Below are positions 53,651 to 64,000 of a stretch of 64,000 bases of DNA, piece after piece (positions within the stretch are counted from its first letter, which is position 1; every line of letters begins with the position of its first letter). The position numbers and the translations under genes were made by a program. This DNA comes from Crotophaga sulcirostris (taxonomy: Eukaryota; Chordata; Aves; Cuculiformes; Crotophagidae): contig VYZB01000213.1 in the NCBI GenBank assembly GCA_013397455.1, forward strand, positions 334,279-398,278, written 5' to 3'. Under the pieces are notes generated by a model that was not told where the DNA came from, ran no database searches, and was given only the letters and a program-made list of their open reading frames with translations.

Positions 53651-54784
53651 CTGAAGTGGTCAAAAAGATAAACACACAAATCTGTTCTCAGCAAACTCTC
53701 AAATACATGATTTGCAATATAATTTGGAGGAAGGAAGGAACAGGACCTGGTTGTAGAACAAATACGGAATTCTGCTGTATTTTTATTGTGATTTAGACAA
53801 AGCACTACATCATAGAGAAAAAAAACCCAAAACGTTTATTTGAAGAAGCAAGAAAACCATTTAATATAGGCTTTCAGTACTGGATGTAAGGATGAGGTTC
53901 TACTTTCTGCTTGTAATCAAAAATATATTTATCAGGGAATATAGAAAACTGTCACTAAATAGTACAAATGTGCCTAGCAGCTCTCTAAAAAGTCAGTAAA
54001 AGAAAGTTGAAACTGAGTTACTATACACTATGTTATATTGCTGAATTTTCACCATCATTATAATCTAAATAATTTCAAACGGCATTGGTTTTATTCTTTT
54101 TGTAGACAACTGTGATCTCTAGTAATTTATTTCATGTTACTGAAACAAACTGTGGGAAATTTTAACAATATTTAATAGCACCAGATTTCTGCCTGGATTT
54201 CTAAGAAAACTCAATCAGAATTTTTATACTAGTTCCCAACTGTCATTCCTTTTTCAACTGCCAGATAATCCCAAACAAATCTTACTCAAAATTATGTTTC
54301 TCCACACTTCAAAAATATTAGCAGCTGGTGCTGATGGTGGTTAGAGACCCAAATTAGCACTACCACTGACAGGAAGGTAAACCAAACTTGGAATTTATAT
54401 ATTCCATCTGGCAGCAGCTTGTTGAGTAAATCAGCTGGCATCTCTCTCTTTTGATAGGGGTAACATGAAGGACAACACAGAAGTTACCAGGGCAAGGAGC
54501 ATGTATACAGGAAAACAATCTTCAATAATTTTATTTCTCATAGAACTACTTTTTCCAAACTAAAAATGCCCATCTATAGCACATAAACGCCTAATAATAA
54601 TAATAAAAAAGAATACTTGCTGCAACATTAGCTTTTGAACTAGATGTTTATGAACAACAAAATACCACTCTGCAAAAAACAAGATTCCACTTAGGTTACA
54701 TATAATCCCTTATGCACATACAGTCCATTTTCCAACATGCTATAAACACTATTTTTATTAACATTTTAATTCTTTGCAACTTAC

Positions 54785-54856
54785 TTCCTTAGGCTGAATA
54801 GGGTCAAGCCTCTCTACAAGCAGTTGCAACTGTTCTTGACTCATGAAAGTATAACT
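54785..54856 (-). CDS. TBC1D32: TBC1D32 coding exon 4
   Basis: Seventy-two bases, phase 0 at both ends, codons 166-189: SYTFMSQEQLQLLVERLDP then IQPKE. Human has SYAFFSQEQLQVLAERLDP at the same place. Acceptor TTACAG and donor GTAAGT are strong. This begins the helical-repeat-like BROMI body. Confidence 0.94.
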
Positions 54857-55502
54857 CTGTAATACACATCAAATTATCATTAGAATACTATATTAAACTA
54901 AACAGTAGAAGATTAAAATCATCAGTCTCTCTGATATCTAATTTACTTTTAATAATTAGAACTTCAATATTTATACTAATTTAAGATTAAAGTCAATATT
55001 CTAAATGTTTTCTGCTGTTTGCCCCAAGATAAATTTACAGCAACAAAATTCTCATTCCATAGTTTGCTTTGCTTTACTTAAAAGTTTCCTGAATCTTCAT
55101 AAAATCCCTTACAATGTTTCATTCAGTAAATAATATAGCTCAGTGCAGTACTCCGGAAATGAACTGCAAATTACTTGGCTCCCAAAGCAAAATCACAAAA
55201 AGTTAGATGATGTATTGCTTTTACCATTATTTTATTTTTTTCTACGCAGTACTTACATAGGTACTTTAGAGTATAAGGGCATCTTATTCAACTCATCTAG
55301 CATATGCTGTCTGAAGGTCAGACGGTTAGTATAAGCTTAGTTCTTCACAGTGAACAAAAGGAAGGTAGTTTGTTATAGGATGTAACAAAGATAGGAAGGA
55401 TAAATCTTTTTCTAGGGCTGCTTCTCAACTTCCACTGACAGAAACGTAACAATTTGGCAGTACCATGCTTATTTCAAAACATAGAGAAAAAACACATTGT
55501 AC

Positions 55503-55680
55503 TTGGTTGAACGAGGAGTCACTGTCAGAACAGTTGTCTGTGTAATAGCCACTCTGACGTTCTTTCTTTGTTTTACTATCCAGCTCCTTATTACGCATCC
55601 GATCTTCTTCAAACTTGTTAATCAAAGATTCTACAACAACCATCATGACATTCTTCAAGGCATGCATCATTTCCCTGTAT
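55503..55680 (-). CDS. TBC1D32: TBC1D32 coding exon 3
   Basis: Covers codons 106-165: [28 protein letters not shown], then a lysine-rich stretch and [12 protein letters not shown]. It reads as a charged, probably coiled-coil helix followed by an acidic serine-rich linker with casein kinase 2-like sites. The acceptor CTTGAAG was chosen because it keeps the Tyr-(Arg/Lys) pair present in human; a second AG six bases further in would drop those two residues in frame. The donor is GTACAA, weak at position +5. Confidence 0.95.
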
Positions 55681-57234
55681 CTTCAAGGTAAAGATAATTT
55701 TAATATTAAAGTTCATAAAAAATCACTAATTAAAAAAATAAGGTAAATAAATCATGAATAACTGAATATGACATAATGCTACTTATATCTGAACTCAATG
55801 ACTTTATAGAAATGAATCAAAACCAAATGCAAATCAGAAATGAGTAACACAACATGCGTGTACCTTAAATATTTCAGGTAACTATGTTTTAAAATTATAA
55901 TAAAATTCCTTTTTGCCCTGCTAAAGCATTCAATGAAATGCTACTAACATAATTCTGTTCTTAAGAATGTGAATCCAACAAGAGGAAGAATTTGTCCCTG
56001 AGAAAACAGGCCAGTTCTCATCCTTGTTACTGTTTGTGTTTCTTCAAGTTCAACATCCTATTTTTCTTCTGTGATAAGCCTCAAGCAGAACCAATAGAAC
56101 AAAACACGTCATCTTGATCAAGGTCATGCACACAGAACAGTTTTCTTTCAACAAAACCAGATTTTCCTAAGTTACATAAATTGAATAATAATACCCACAA
56201 AGAAGCAATTCAAAATAAAAGCTGCTTCAGAAAAACATTATATTATAAAATGTTGATATTTTATTTCAAATTATTTTTTTACTTTAAGGACACTATGAAT
56301 TATTTTACAGTCACCAAAGCTAGAAATTACCATGTTGTGCTTTAAGAGAGCTACCAGCCTCTCTACTCCAAGCAAAAGACAAAAGACACTTTAGTATCCC
56401 CAGGAAGGCAAACAAGTTAGTACGGAAAACATGATTAAGAGAAGAATTTAACTGATATTCATAGAGGTTTTTCCATTTAAGGCTTCTTTACTAAATACAG
56501 TGTTCAAAGCCATTGTTCTACTCTGGACCACAGACCCTGTAATATGCTGATTTGTGCTGTTGCACACCTACCGATTTCTGTCCATCTGAGAGTCATAGTA
56601 AAAAAATCTAGGGTAATTAAATACAGTTAGTCCACATATCAGTTCTACTCTACAGGGAGAGGACTGCAGAAGTATCTTTCCATGTATGCTAAAATACAAG
56701 ACAAAACAGCTCACACTTCAACTTTGAAACTAGTCAATGAAAGCAGATCTGACTAAACATACTACTCTCACAGGACACCTGGTTAGATCCCAAGGAATAA
56801 TAATAGAAATACACATGTACGCTAATTTATAATTCTCAATTTATATCTAAGGAAATTATCAAACTTTAGGACCTGATAAAATAATCTTTTCCTTTAGGCT
56901 AATTTCAGTATCACAACTGAATTTAATTTGCAGCTAGTGAAATAGTATGAAGTAGTGACTCTTCTCTCAAATCTTATCACTGCCCAACTCCAGTGCTAGA
57001 CATCTCAAAAAACTTCGTAGCTCTGCTACAGATCTTTACGCAATAGTTCACAATCTTTATTCCACAGTGAGAAGAAGTATAACCAACTGGAAGGGAGGGG
57101 GGAATATCTGAATTGCTTAGTACTGATTTTTGAAAGCAAAGAATCACTTTTGTTACCCATTGGTTCAGAATTAATTTTTTCAAAGTAAGTTCTGGAAAGG
57201 AGAAGACCAAGAACAAACAAAAAAACTGTGAATT

Positions 57235-57262
57235 ACACATATATATATATATATACACACTC
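57235..57262. repeat. CA/TA microsatellite at the exon 2 donor
   Basis: Plus strand reads a few CA, about nine TA units, then CACAC and TCAC. On the gene strand the intron starts GTGAGTGTG and runs straight into the TA tract, so the repeat begins within about ten bases of the 5' splice site. Confidence 0.9.
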
Positions 57263-57264
57263 AC

Positions 57265-57426
57265 TCTTTTGATTCACGGGTCTTTGTAGTAACATGTTGG
57301 ACAAGTGTGTCATAGCCAGATACTTCACCCTGATTTTGAGCAGAAGTACATTTTTCTGTTTCTTCTTCAATCACAGATCCCACAGTATTATTTATATATT
57401 GTCTAAGGTATTTCACAAACTCATAG
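57265..57426 (-). CDS. TBC1D32: TBC1D32 coding exon 2
   Basis: Completes codon 52 (Asn) and runs to two bases of codon 106. It holds [32 protein letters not shown] and TKTRESKE, close to human. The acceptor is TTTGTTGCAG. The donor GTGAGT is followed within a few bases by a TG/TA microsatellite (see findings). Confidence 0.95.
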
Positions 57427-60400
57427 CTGCAACAAATATACAAAAATAAAAATGCAACAGATTTCCTTGAGTTCACCCTCAAATATTTTCAACATTATAT
57501 TGACATTCGGTATCTTCTGTCCCAGCAGACCGGTTAAAGTAAGAGTTTATGACTTGCAGAGAAATAAACTTCAACAGTGTAAAAACAAAACAAAGTTTGA
57601 TTATCTTCAATGTCATTATCAGCATATTTCAGGAAGAAACAATACCAAATACTTTCTAATTTCTTTTTATGTTTTCTTTAAATGTAAAAACCACTCAGAT
57701 GAAATGTTAAGGTTTTGTAGACAAAAATCATAGAATATCAAGAAATCCAAATTTACAATTCCAATAGAAATATTCCTTGGAATATCCTGAACATAACACC
57801 ACCTTACAGTATACCCATCTGGTATTATTGGTAAAAAGTAGCACTGAGAATATATTAAGACTTTTTTTGGTTAGTTTTCTGATTTGTATAAAAGACAAGG
57901 CAAACAGAAACAGAAAAAAGTAATCATAAATAAACAGACGATGCATCATTGTATTTTCATTATATCAAATACAGATGTGAAACTACTTGTGATAATTTGA
58001 ATAAATAGAGTGAGAAAAGATCTAATTAAAAAGTCAGTTCATCATATAGGTACAGAGTCCAAAGCTATAAAATGTAAATGTAAATAAAAGCAACTGTTAC
58101 AGTAGGTAGCAATTTTTTCCTTTCCGGGCTATTAGAAAAAAAAAACAAACAAAAAATAAGACTACATTCAAGGTACATTAAAAAAACCCATAAGCACAGA
58201 AAACTGGGTCTTGTACCATGACACATACTTCCTCACTGGATTGCCTACCTCAAGTTCTACCAGGTATAACAGGTCTTTTCTTTTTTTCCATTTCTCACTT
58301 TCTTTCCATTCCTACATCACTTTTGTTCTCAACTAAAGCAACAGAAATACATCTCAAAAAAGAGACAAGAATGTTTACTTGCATTTTCATTTGTCTTCAA
58401 GGCTGGCTTTTTACTTCTGCAATAATGAAATTGCACACAACTCTCCACTGAGTGAAAGTTTTCATAAAAACTTCTGCCATTTGTTCTACAACAGTAACGT
58501 TACCAGGCTCTATATTATTTCAGTGACTACTTTGCTCTGAAATAAACAGCAATCACATAATCAATCATATCACTAAGTCTATGTCTGCTTGATGTCCTAG
58601 TATTGATCTTCTGCATCTTGCTTCCACCTTAAAAATGCTTTGTAACAAATAAGTGTTTCGGCAATGATAGAACTACTTCTTCACATGCAGATTCAAGTAA
58701 GCCCAACAAGATCAGCCTGACAAAGGAAGCATCAGGGAAAAAAAAGGGTTTAAAAAAAATAGGACAAAGTAAGGCCTCAAAATCTAATAAAATTACTATG
58801 GTAAAATATCCATGAGACACAAAGAGTGCTGATCAAAATGATGAACTGAATTAGCGTATTGGACAATCCAAAAGCACACACTACTAATAAAGAAGTTTGC
58901 AGTCTGGATGGACAGCGTAATGGTTAAGGAGGAAGTTTCTTAATGATCTCATTAATAAATAGACATATGACCTCTCTGACCTTCCATGAAAACCAGCATA
59001 TACTGCTGTGGGTCATGTACAAGACTAGAATACCTCCAGAAATATTCCAGTGCTGGACAGTAATGCTCACATTCTGTATTTAAAGCAACACTTGATTTTC
59101 CATTAAATTTATGTTAAAGTTTTTCTCACAAAAAGGAAAGGTTTTAGAATTGCCATTTAAAAAAAAAAACAAAACAGAAAGAGTAAATGGATGCCACGGT
59201 TTCAGTGCTCTAAAAGGGAAAGCTATGTATGCATTGTCTCTACCAGTTGTAGATTTTACTTCCGCATCCTGGTTATTCTCCTAGTAAGTCCTTAGAATAC
59301 TGACAGAAGTAACTTCATAGGTTTTTGGTTGTTTGCTTTCTGTACGTGTATTCCTTTAAATAAAAATGCCTTTCTTTCAAAATTACATGACAAAAAAAAG
59401 TATTATCAGATGCAACTGGTAATACAATCTAAAATCGAGCTAAAAAACATTTTAAAACATTTAGCATCTTCAGAAGATATAAAAGTAGGGAAGTTTTAAA
59501 ATTATGCTGAAATTTTAGATAAACCCTAGTTCTGTTTCACTGATTTACTTTTACCTAGCTTCTATCACTGACGAAGCAATGCTAAGAAGTAAGGAAACTT
59601 AAGAGAATGTAGATAGTGCCACCTCAGTAAAAAATGGCAGGGAACCAGCCTTCTCAGAAGAAGTCAGGTCACAGAACTCTGCTCCTTATTAAAATGTCCT
59701 CAGGGTCATTTCAGTTTGATATTCTCTTGCCCTGCATACTAAAAATCTCCTACATACTAAAACCAAAACAAGTTAGAAAAACACGGGAAGGAAGGAGGAC
59801 TGTGGGCTCCAGAAATCTAGATCACATGTGCGGTCACACTGTCAAGTCTCATTTAACAGAAGTGTGATGGGGATACATTTCTATTTTATTCAAAATACAA
59901 ATTAAAAGAATGACTACCTGCTAAGGTATACAAAGGTTCAGTAATATAAACCAGACAGAACAATCAAATATGGAAGCCAAGTATCCTTCTGAAAATCACC
60001 TCATTTTGAGAAACAAAGTTATATTGCCTAGCAGGTGTCAAAAAGACTGCCTGACAGCCTTTGTTGAGGATTTCTTCTGGCTTCTGTTCATGTGTGCATG
60101 CAATAAGTTACATTATATGTATATGTATTATATATATAATAATAATATATACTGTATATATTATTATATATATATACACCTGTATCAGAGTTGGCTAAGT
60201 TAGCTAGTTTTCTGAGTTACTCTCTCACAAACAGCTCATCACTTGCTATTACAGTAAAAATAACATATTACTTAACAGTGAGGGGGGGAAACAAAATAGA
60301 ACAAAGGCAAAATTAATTTTATTATCTAAATTAGCACCTTTTGAGGGTTAGTTAGTGACATTCACACAACAACATAAATTGTAAATATTTCACTGTAATA

Positions 60401-60459
60401 GTACAGTCCAACACATTTCACTTCCTTCAAAATATTAAAAATAATAAAAATCCATTTAC
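57427..60459 (-). other. TBC1D32 intron 1
   Basis: AT-rich 3.0-kb intron. The notable content is the AT-only inverted repeat at about 60112-60176, some 280 bases downstream (in gene direction) of exon 1. No other element is recognised. Confidence 0.75.
60112..60176. repeat. AT-only inverted repeat
   Basis: Alternating TA and TAA/ATT units form two near-complementary arms of about 20 bases around a small ACTGT centre at 60151-60155. It could extrude as a hairpin or cruciform. Confidence 0.75.
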
Positions 60460-60614
60460 TTGTGAAAATTCTCATCTGTTTCCTCCAAATGCAAGAGAAT
60501 TTCTTCTGCACATTCTACTGATGGGGCTCCAGTGATTTTTTCCTCCACACTCTGCAGCAATTGTCTAAGCATAGACTGCAACAGAGCTTCATCTTCGCTT
60601 GTAAAGTGAGACAT
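60460..60614 (-). CDS. TBC1D32: TBC1D32 coding exon 1 (start codon)
   Basis: Encodes residues 1-51 plus two bases of codon 52, beginning [16 protein letters not shown] and containing ITGAPS, ECAEEIL and LEETDENFH, which match the human N-terminus ([24 protein letters not shown]). The ATG is chosen because it aligns with the human start. A canonical acceptor (TATACAG) abuts the ATG, so the upstream leader is probably a separate exon. The donor is AAgtaaat. The segment is predicted helical and charged. Confidence 0.93.
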
Positions 60615-62520
60615 CTGTATAAAGCAAAAATAAATGTAACATGCCTTCTTAGTTTTGTTTTTTTTTTCTTTCCCTCAAGATGCTAAGAAAAGCATGAACT
60701 CCTTAAGCTGCCACTTCTTTCCTGTTATTAACAACAAGGGATTATGTTATCAAAAGACATGACCACAGACAGGAAACATTTGATCGGGTTTATCTTCAGA
60801 TGAACTAGAAACAAAATAATCAAACCAGTTTTAACAAACCTCCTGTTATCTTAGTACAATACTCATAAACTACATACTGCGTTAAGAAAATCCTGAATAT
60901 TCCTGTTCCTTGTTGCTTGAGGACTTGCCTGTTAGTCAAAAAACTATATCATAATTAAAAAAGGGTGTTTTTTTTTAATATATAATGATTGTATCTTGAT
61001 AAGAAACCCCTACAAGACTCAGCTTCTTCTCATCCACTATTACTACCTAGTTTTGAATCTTGGATCCCTCTGCTCACAGCTGCTGCCATGCATATGATTG
61101 GAGGTGCTGGCAGTTTTTGCAAGCAACAGGGGCCAGGTGCAATTGACAGAAGTGTTTCTGGGTTACCCTGGGGTAATTGACTGCAGTGATCTCACAAGAG
61201 TCCTGCCAATTCAACATTACAGTTACTGGGAAAAACTGGGAGCAGTGGTAGTGAGAAACTGGAAATACTTGTCAAGTCCAGAATCCAAGTTTAATTTTCA
61301 AAGATTGCAAAAAACACCACGAAAGCTTCATTTCTAGCTTGATTAATTAATTAACCGAAATTCATGGCTTAAACTCCTTCATATGCCAAGGAATGCTTCC
61401 AACCCTCAGTGGCTGTTCTAGCTTATTCATCTCTGGTCTATTTGACGAAGAATGATTTAGAGACCTTTGACTTTTTTTTAAAAAAGTCCATCAAACACTT
61501 TCTAAGCACCTGTGAATAAACAACATCGACACTCAGAACAGACAATACAATAAGTGACTTCTTCACACTTGTAACAGTATTAACTAACCCAAAAAAACAA
61601 AGCCACATCGCACCAGCTGGAAGAGTTACCCTTTACGAAAGGTAAGGATTTCTTAAGCCAGCAGTTCTCTGTGGTAAGTAGCACAGGTGCTGAACATTTT
61701 ATTTTGATCAAACATGATTCAATATTAATTCAATGAACTTACGAGAAAAAAAGTAAATTAAAAATAAATCCCTTGCAATAATCTTAACTTCCTGATTTGC
61801 AGCTCTATTTCTTATTAACTATTGTCTCAAGATATTTAATCAAAGTTAATGCATTTTTAGATCTATATAAACCACTCTTATAAGTCTTGTATCTTGACCT
61901 TAACATCACATTATCCTAATTCCCTTCAAAAAGCTTCACTTAGTATTTTGTTACAACAAGGCATTTTAAGTATAAGTATCCGGCTACTAGTTGGCAAACA
62001 ATGCAAAGCCCTACTAAAATTATTCATAAATTATGAGAATATTGCAGTTTCACCTCCAGATTGCTTTGAAAAGTCTTATTTGACTCATACAATCACTAAT
62101 AGAAATACTTATCCTAAAATTGATTTTTAAAGGTTTGTGGTTTGTTGTGTTTGGGTTTTTGTTATGTTTCGGGGTTTTTTCCCCCTAGCCAGCATACCCC
62201 CCACTCAGTTTCCATGCAAAATTGAAACAGTCATTTTCTCCCTAAGAAACCTCATCTCAAGCCCAGTTTGTGCAGCCCTTCCAATTTCAAATTCATTTTC
62301 CTGGCACTGTCCCACAACTGCAAGACCTGCCCCCAAACACACAAGAGGATTTAGGAAGGGGCCTGTTGTAGCCAGCATTTATCCTTAGACAAGCCTTTGC
62401 TTAAGCAGGGTTTTAAACTAAAAAAGGGGTAATTTTAGCAACACACTAGCGACAGCATTTAGTAGGAATATGAGCAGTGCAAGAATTCCTACTCCTTCTC
62501 AATTTTTATTGCCAGTCATT
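60615..62520. other. 5' flank or 5'-UTR intron of TBC1D32, no feature recognised
   Basis: The segment directly before the start codon ends in a pyrimidine-rich tract and AG, so it is probably intron. I see no CpG island, TATA-like core promoter or clear leader exon here. It is AT-rich with T-rich runs near 60656-60668 and 62126-62180. Confidence 0.5.
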
Positions 62521-63003
62521 TCATAGAATCAAAGAAACATGGAATGATTTGGGTGGGAATGGACCTTAAAGATCATCCAGTTCCATCCCTCTTCCGCCAC
62601 CATGGGCAGGGCCACCTCCCACTAGGTCAGGTTGCTATTGATATGGAAAATACTAGCAAATAAACTCCCTTAGACTCATTTTGAAATGGAGTTTTACAAA
62701 GCAAGCATCCATGTGCTGGACGCATGACAGAACGATTTCCATTAATCCACTACTTCTAGTATCACTCAAAGCTTCATGCAACCTGGCCCTGAACACCTCC
62801 AGGGATGGGGCATCCATGACTTCTCTGGGCAACCTGTTCCAGTGCTTCACCACCCTCACAGTAAATAACCACGTATCAGTTTTTACCATATTTCTGATGA
62901 CAAAATAGGCATAAGGCCCTTTGCCTTTTAAAAACCTCAGGAGAAGAGAGTGAAACTGACCAGCCCCTCCCCTCAACTATGGCTACAAGCCCAGAGGGGC
63001 TCT
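62521..63003 (-). mobile_element. CR1 LINE 3' portion, interrupted
   Basis: The 3' tail lies at 62521-62540. The minus strand encodes VVKHWNRLPREVMDAPSLEV then FRARLHEAL in the 62765-62900 part, a standard CR1 ORF2 terminus. The 3' UTR (GGAACTGGATGATCTTTAAG) occupies 62523-62636. Between these lies about 128 bases foreign to the CR1 consensus I know (separate entry). Confidence 0.88.
62637..62764. repeat. Unidentified 128-base insertion within CR1
   Basis: The flanking CR1 reads continuously if this piece is removed: minus strand GCATGAAGCTTTGAG joined to CAACCTGACCTAGTGGG is the usual CR1 text. I do not recognise the inserted sequence, and no clear target-site duplication is visible. It may be a short element, a filler insertion or a family-specific extension. 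Confidence 0.5.
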
Positions 63004-63005
63004 GT

Positions 63006-63356
63006 CACAGAATGATGGAATGACCTGACTTGGAAGGGACCCACAAGGATCATCGAGTCCAGCTCCTGTCCCTGCACGGGACACCCCAATGCTCACCCCG
63101 TGTGTCTGAGGGCACTGCCCAAACCCTTCTGGCACATTGTCAGCCCTGGCGCTGTGGCTGCTTCTCGGGCGAGCTGTGCCAGTGCTCTACCACCCTCTGG
63201 GAAGAAGAACTGTTCCTATTGTCCAACCTAACCCTCCCCTGACACATCTTCCCGCCATTCCCTCGGCTCCTGTCCTTGGTCACCGGAGAGATCAGCATCT
63301 GCTCCTGCTCCTCCTCCTCCCCGTGTGAGGAAGCAGTGAACTGCGATGAGGTCTCT
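63006..63356 (-). mobile_element. CR1 LINE copy A, 3' half
   Basis: The minus-strand tail is at 63006-63020 (plus CACAGAATGATGG). It encodes RVVEHWHSSP-like ORF2 terminus text on the minus strand. It stops at about 63356, where an oppositely oriented CR1 begins, and resumes at 63727, so it is the distal half of an interrupted element. Confidence 0.85.
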
Positions 63357-63726
63357 GGAGGAGACTGAGAGGGGATCTCATAGTTGATTACTGCCTTCTC
63401 ACAAGAGGAGGTGAAACAGGTGCTGACCTCCTCTCTCTTGTGACCCATGATAGGACTAGAAGTAATGGCAGGAAGATGGATGTGCCAGGGGAGGGTTAGG
63501 TCGGATATTAGGAAGAGGTTCTTCACCCCGCGGGTGGTGGAGCACTGGAACAGGCTCCCCAGGGAGGCAGTCACGGCACCAAGTCTACCAGTATTCAGAA
63601 AGCATTTGGACAATGCCCTCAGTCACATGGTGTGAATGTTGGGAGTGTCTTGTGCAGGGACAGGAGTTGGACCCGATGACCCCTTTGGGTCCTTTCCAAC
63701 TCGAGTAATTCTATGATTCTGTGATT
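63355..63726 (+). mobile_element. CR1 LINE copy B, nested in copy A
   Basis: Plus-strand CR1 3' end: RKRFFTPRVVEHWNRLPREA then VTAPSLPVFRKHLDNAL (63500-63620), a 3' UTR with GACCCCTTTGGGTCCTTTCC, and the tail ATTCTATGATTCTGTGATTC at 63709-63726. Its 5' truncation point (CTGGAGGAGACTGAG at 63355-63369) is the same family position at which copy A is broken. Confidence 0.88.
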
Positions 63727-64000
63727 CTCAGTCTCCTCCAGACTGAACAGGCCAAGTGCCTTCAGCACCTCCTCACACGCTTTCCCCTCTAGACCCTTCA
63801 CAGTTCTGTGGCCTCCTCTGGACACCCTCCAGTAGTTTTATGTCCTTTTTCTACTGTGGCGCCCAAAGCTGCACACAGTGCTCAAGGTGGGGTCGCACCA
63901 GTGCAGAGTAGAGTGGGACAATTACCTCGCTTCACCGGCTGGCAACGCCGTGCTTGATGCACCCCAAGACACGGCTGGCCCTCTTGGCTGCCAGGGCGCA
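63727..64000 (-). mobile_element. CR1 LINE copy A, upstream half (runs off window)
   Basis: Minus-strand CR1 ORF2 text continuing copy A. Read on the minus strand it includes CCCTGGCAGCCAAGAGGGCC and GAAGGCACTTGGCCTG, then GTTCAGTCTGGAGGAGACTG at the junction. It extends past the window end. Confidence 0.87.

Larger units (their letters stand above)
47024..57264 (-). other. TBC1D32 introns 2-13 (compact exon cluster)
   Basis: Twelve introns from 82 to 1584 bases separate exons 2 to 14. No interspersed repeat is recognised. Simple sequences are a TA/CA tract at 57235-57262, a TAA run near 54593, and a tandem of GTTTAAA-type units at about 53065-53092. Confidence 0.7.
8255..60614 (-). other. 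TBC1D32: TBC1D32 (Broad-minded) gene, 26 coding exons, 3' end missing
   Basis: This is the span of the only gene in the window. Twenty-six exons read from high to low coordinate join into one open frame of 3031 bases. All boundaries are GT-AG and phase is kept at all 25 junctions. The product resembles vertebrate TBC1D32 along its whole length, for example [61 protein letters not shown] and DPYPWPMFS. From the literature, TBC1D32 is a ciliary protein that binds CDK20/CCRK and is required for normal cilium structure and strong Hedgehog output; human mutations cause ciliopathy (oral-facial-digital type IX). Its C-terminal TBC domain is reported to lack the usual Rab-GAP catalytic residues. That domain lies outside this window. 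Human TBC1D32 is about 1257 residues, and about 1010 codons are seen here. Identification rests on recalled human sequence, not a search. Confidence 0.95.

Noticed and set aside
63140..63613. Minus-strand open frame of 157 codons
   Set aside because: It runs across the junction of the two oppositely oriented CR1 copies, so it is an accidental fusion of CR1 sense and antisense text.
1..64000. CRISPR arrays, operons, rRNA or tRNA genes, or a novel defence or biosynthetic system
   Set aside because: The sequence is a vertebrate intronic region. No regularly spaced repeats, tRNA cloverleaf or clustered unrelated coding genes were seen by eye.

Overview
This window is vertebrate, almost certainly avian, nuclear DNA: AT-rich, intron-dominated, and scattered with CR1 LINE fragments that carry the bird-type 3' tail of ATTCTATG repeats. 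One recognisable gene fills it. TBC1D32 (Broad-minded/BROMI, formerly C6orf170) lies on the minus strand, with its start codon near 60614 and the last visible exon ending at 8255.

I resolved 26 consecutive coding exons by translating the minus strand, finding GT-AG boundaries, checking that reading phase is kept across every junction, and comparing with the human protein as I remember it. Together they hold 3031 coding bases, about 1010 codons without a stop. The remaining C-terminal part (about 250 residues in human, holding the TBC domain) is not visible in bases 1-8254 and should lie beyond the low-coordinate edge. The ATG sits directly after a splice acceptor, so a 5' untranslated exon and the promoter probably lie upstream. 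I could not place them between 60615 and 64000.

Layout: 1-8254, partial intron after exon 26 with a CR1 tail fragment at its far end; 8255-18789, exons 26 and 25 around a 10.3-kb intron with two CR1 pieces; 18790-30785, exons 24 to 22 with a 9.6-kb intron holding a CR1 and a possible LTR remnant; 30786-42683, exons 21 to 15; 42684-46880, a 4.2-kb intron with an unassigned GC-richer block; 46881-60614, densely packed exons 14 to 1; 60615-64000, 5' flank or 5' intron ending in a CR1 cluster, including a CR1 nested inside an oppositely oriented CR1.

TBC1D32 encodes a cilium-associated protein that works with the kinase CDK20 (CCRK) in ciliary assembly and Hedgehog signalling. No second gene, RNA gene, CRISPR array or new biological system is supported. 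The points most worth checking are the CR1 palindrome, a 128-bp insertion in another CR1, a tandem splice acceptor at exon 3, and a microsatellite beside the exon 2 donor.
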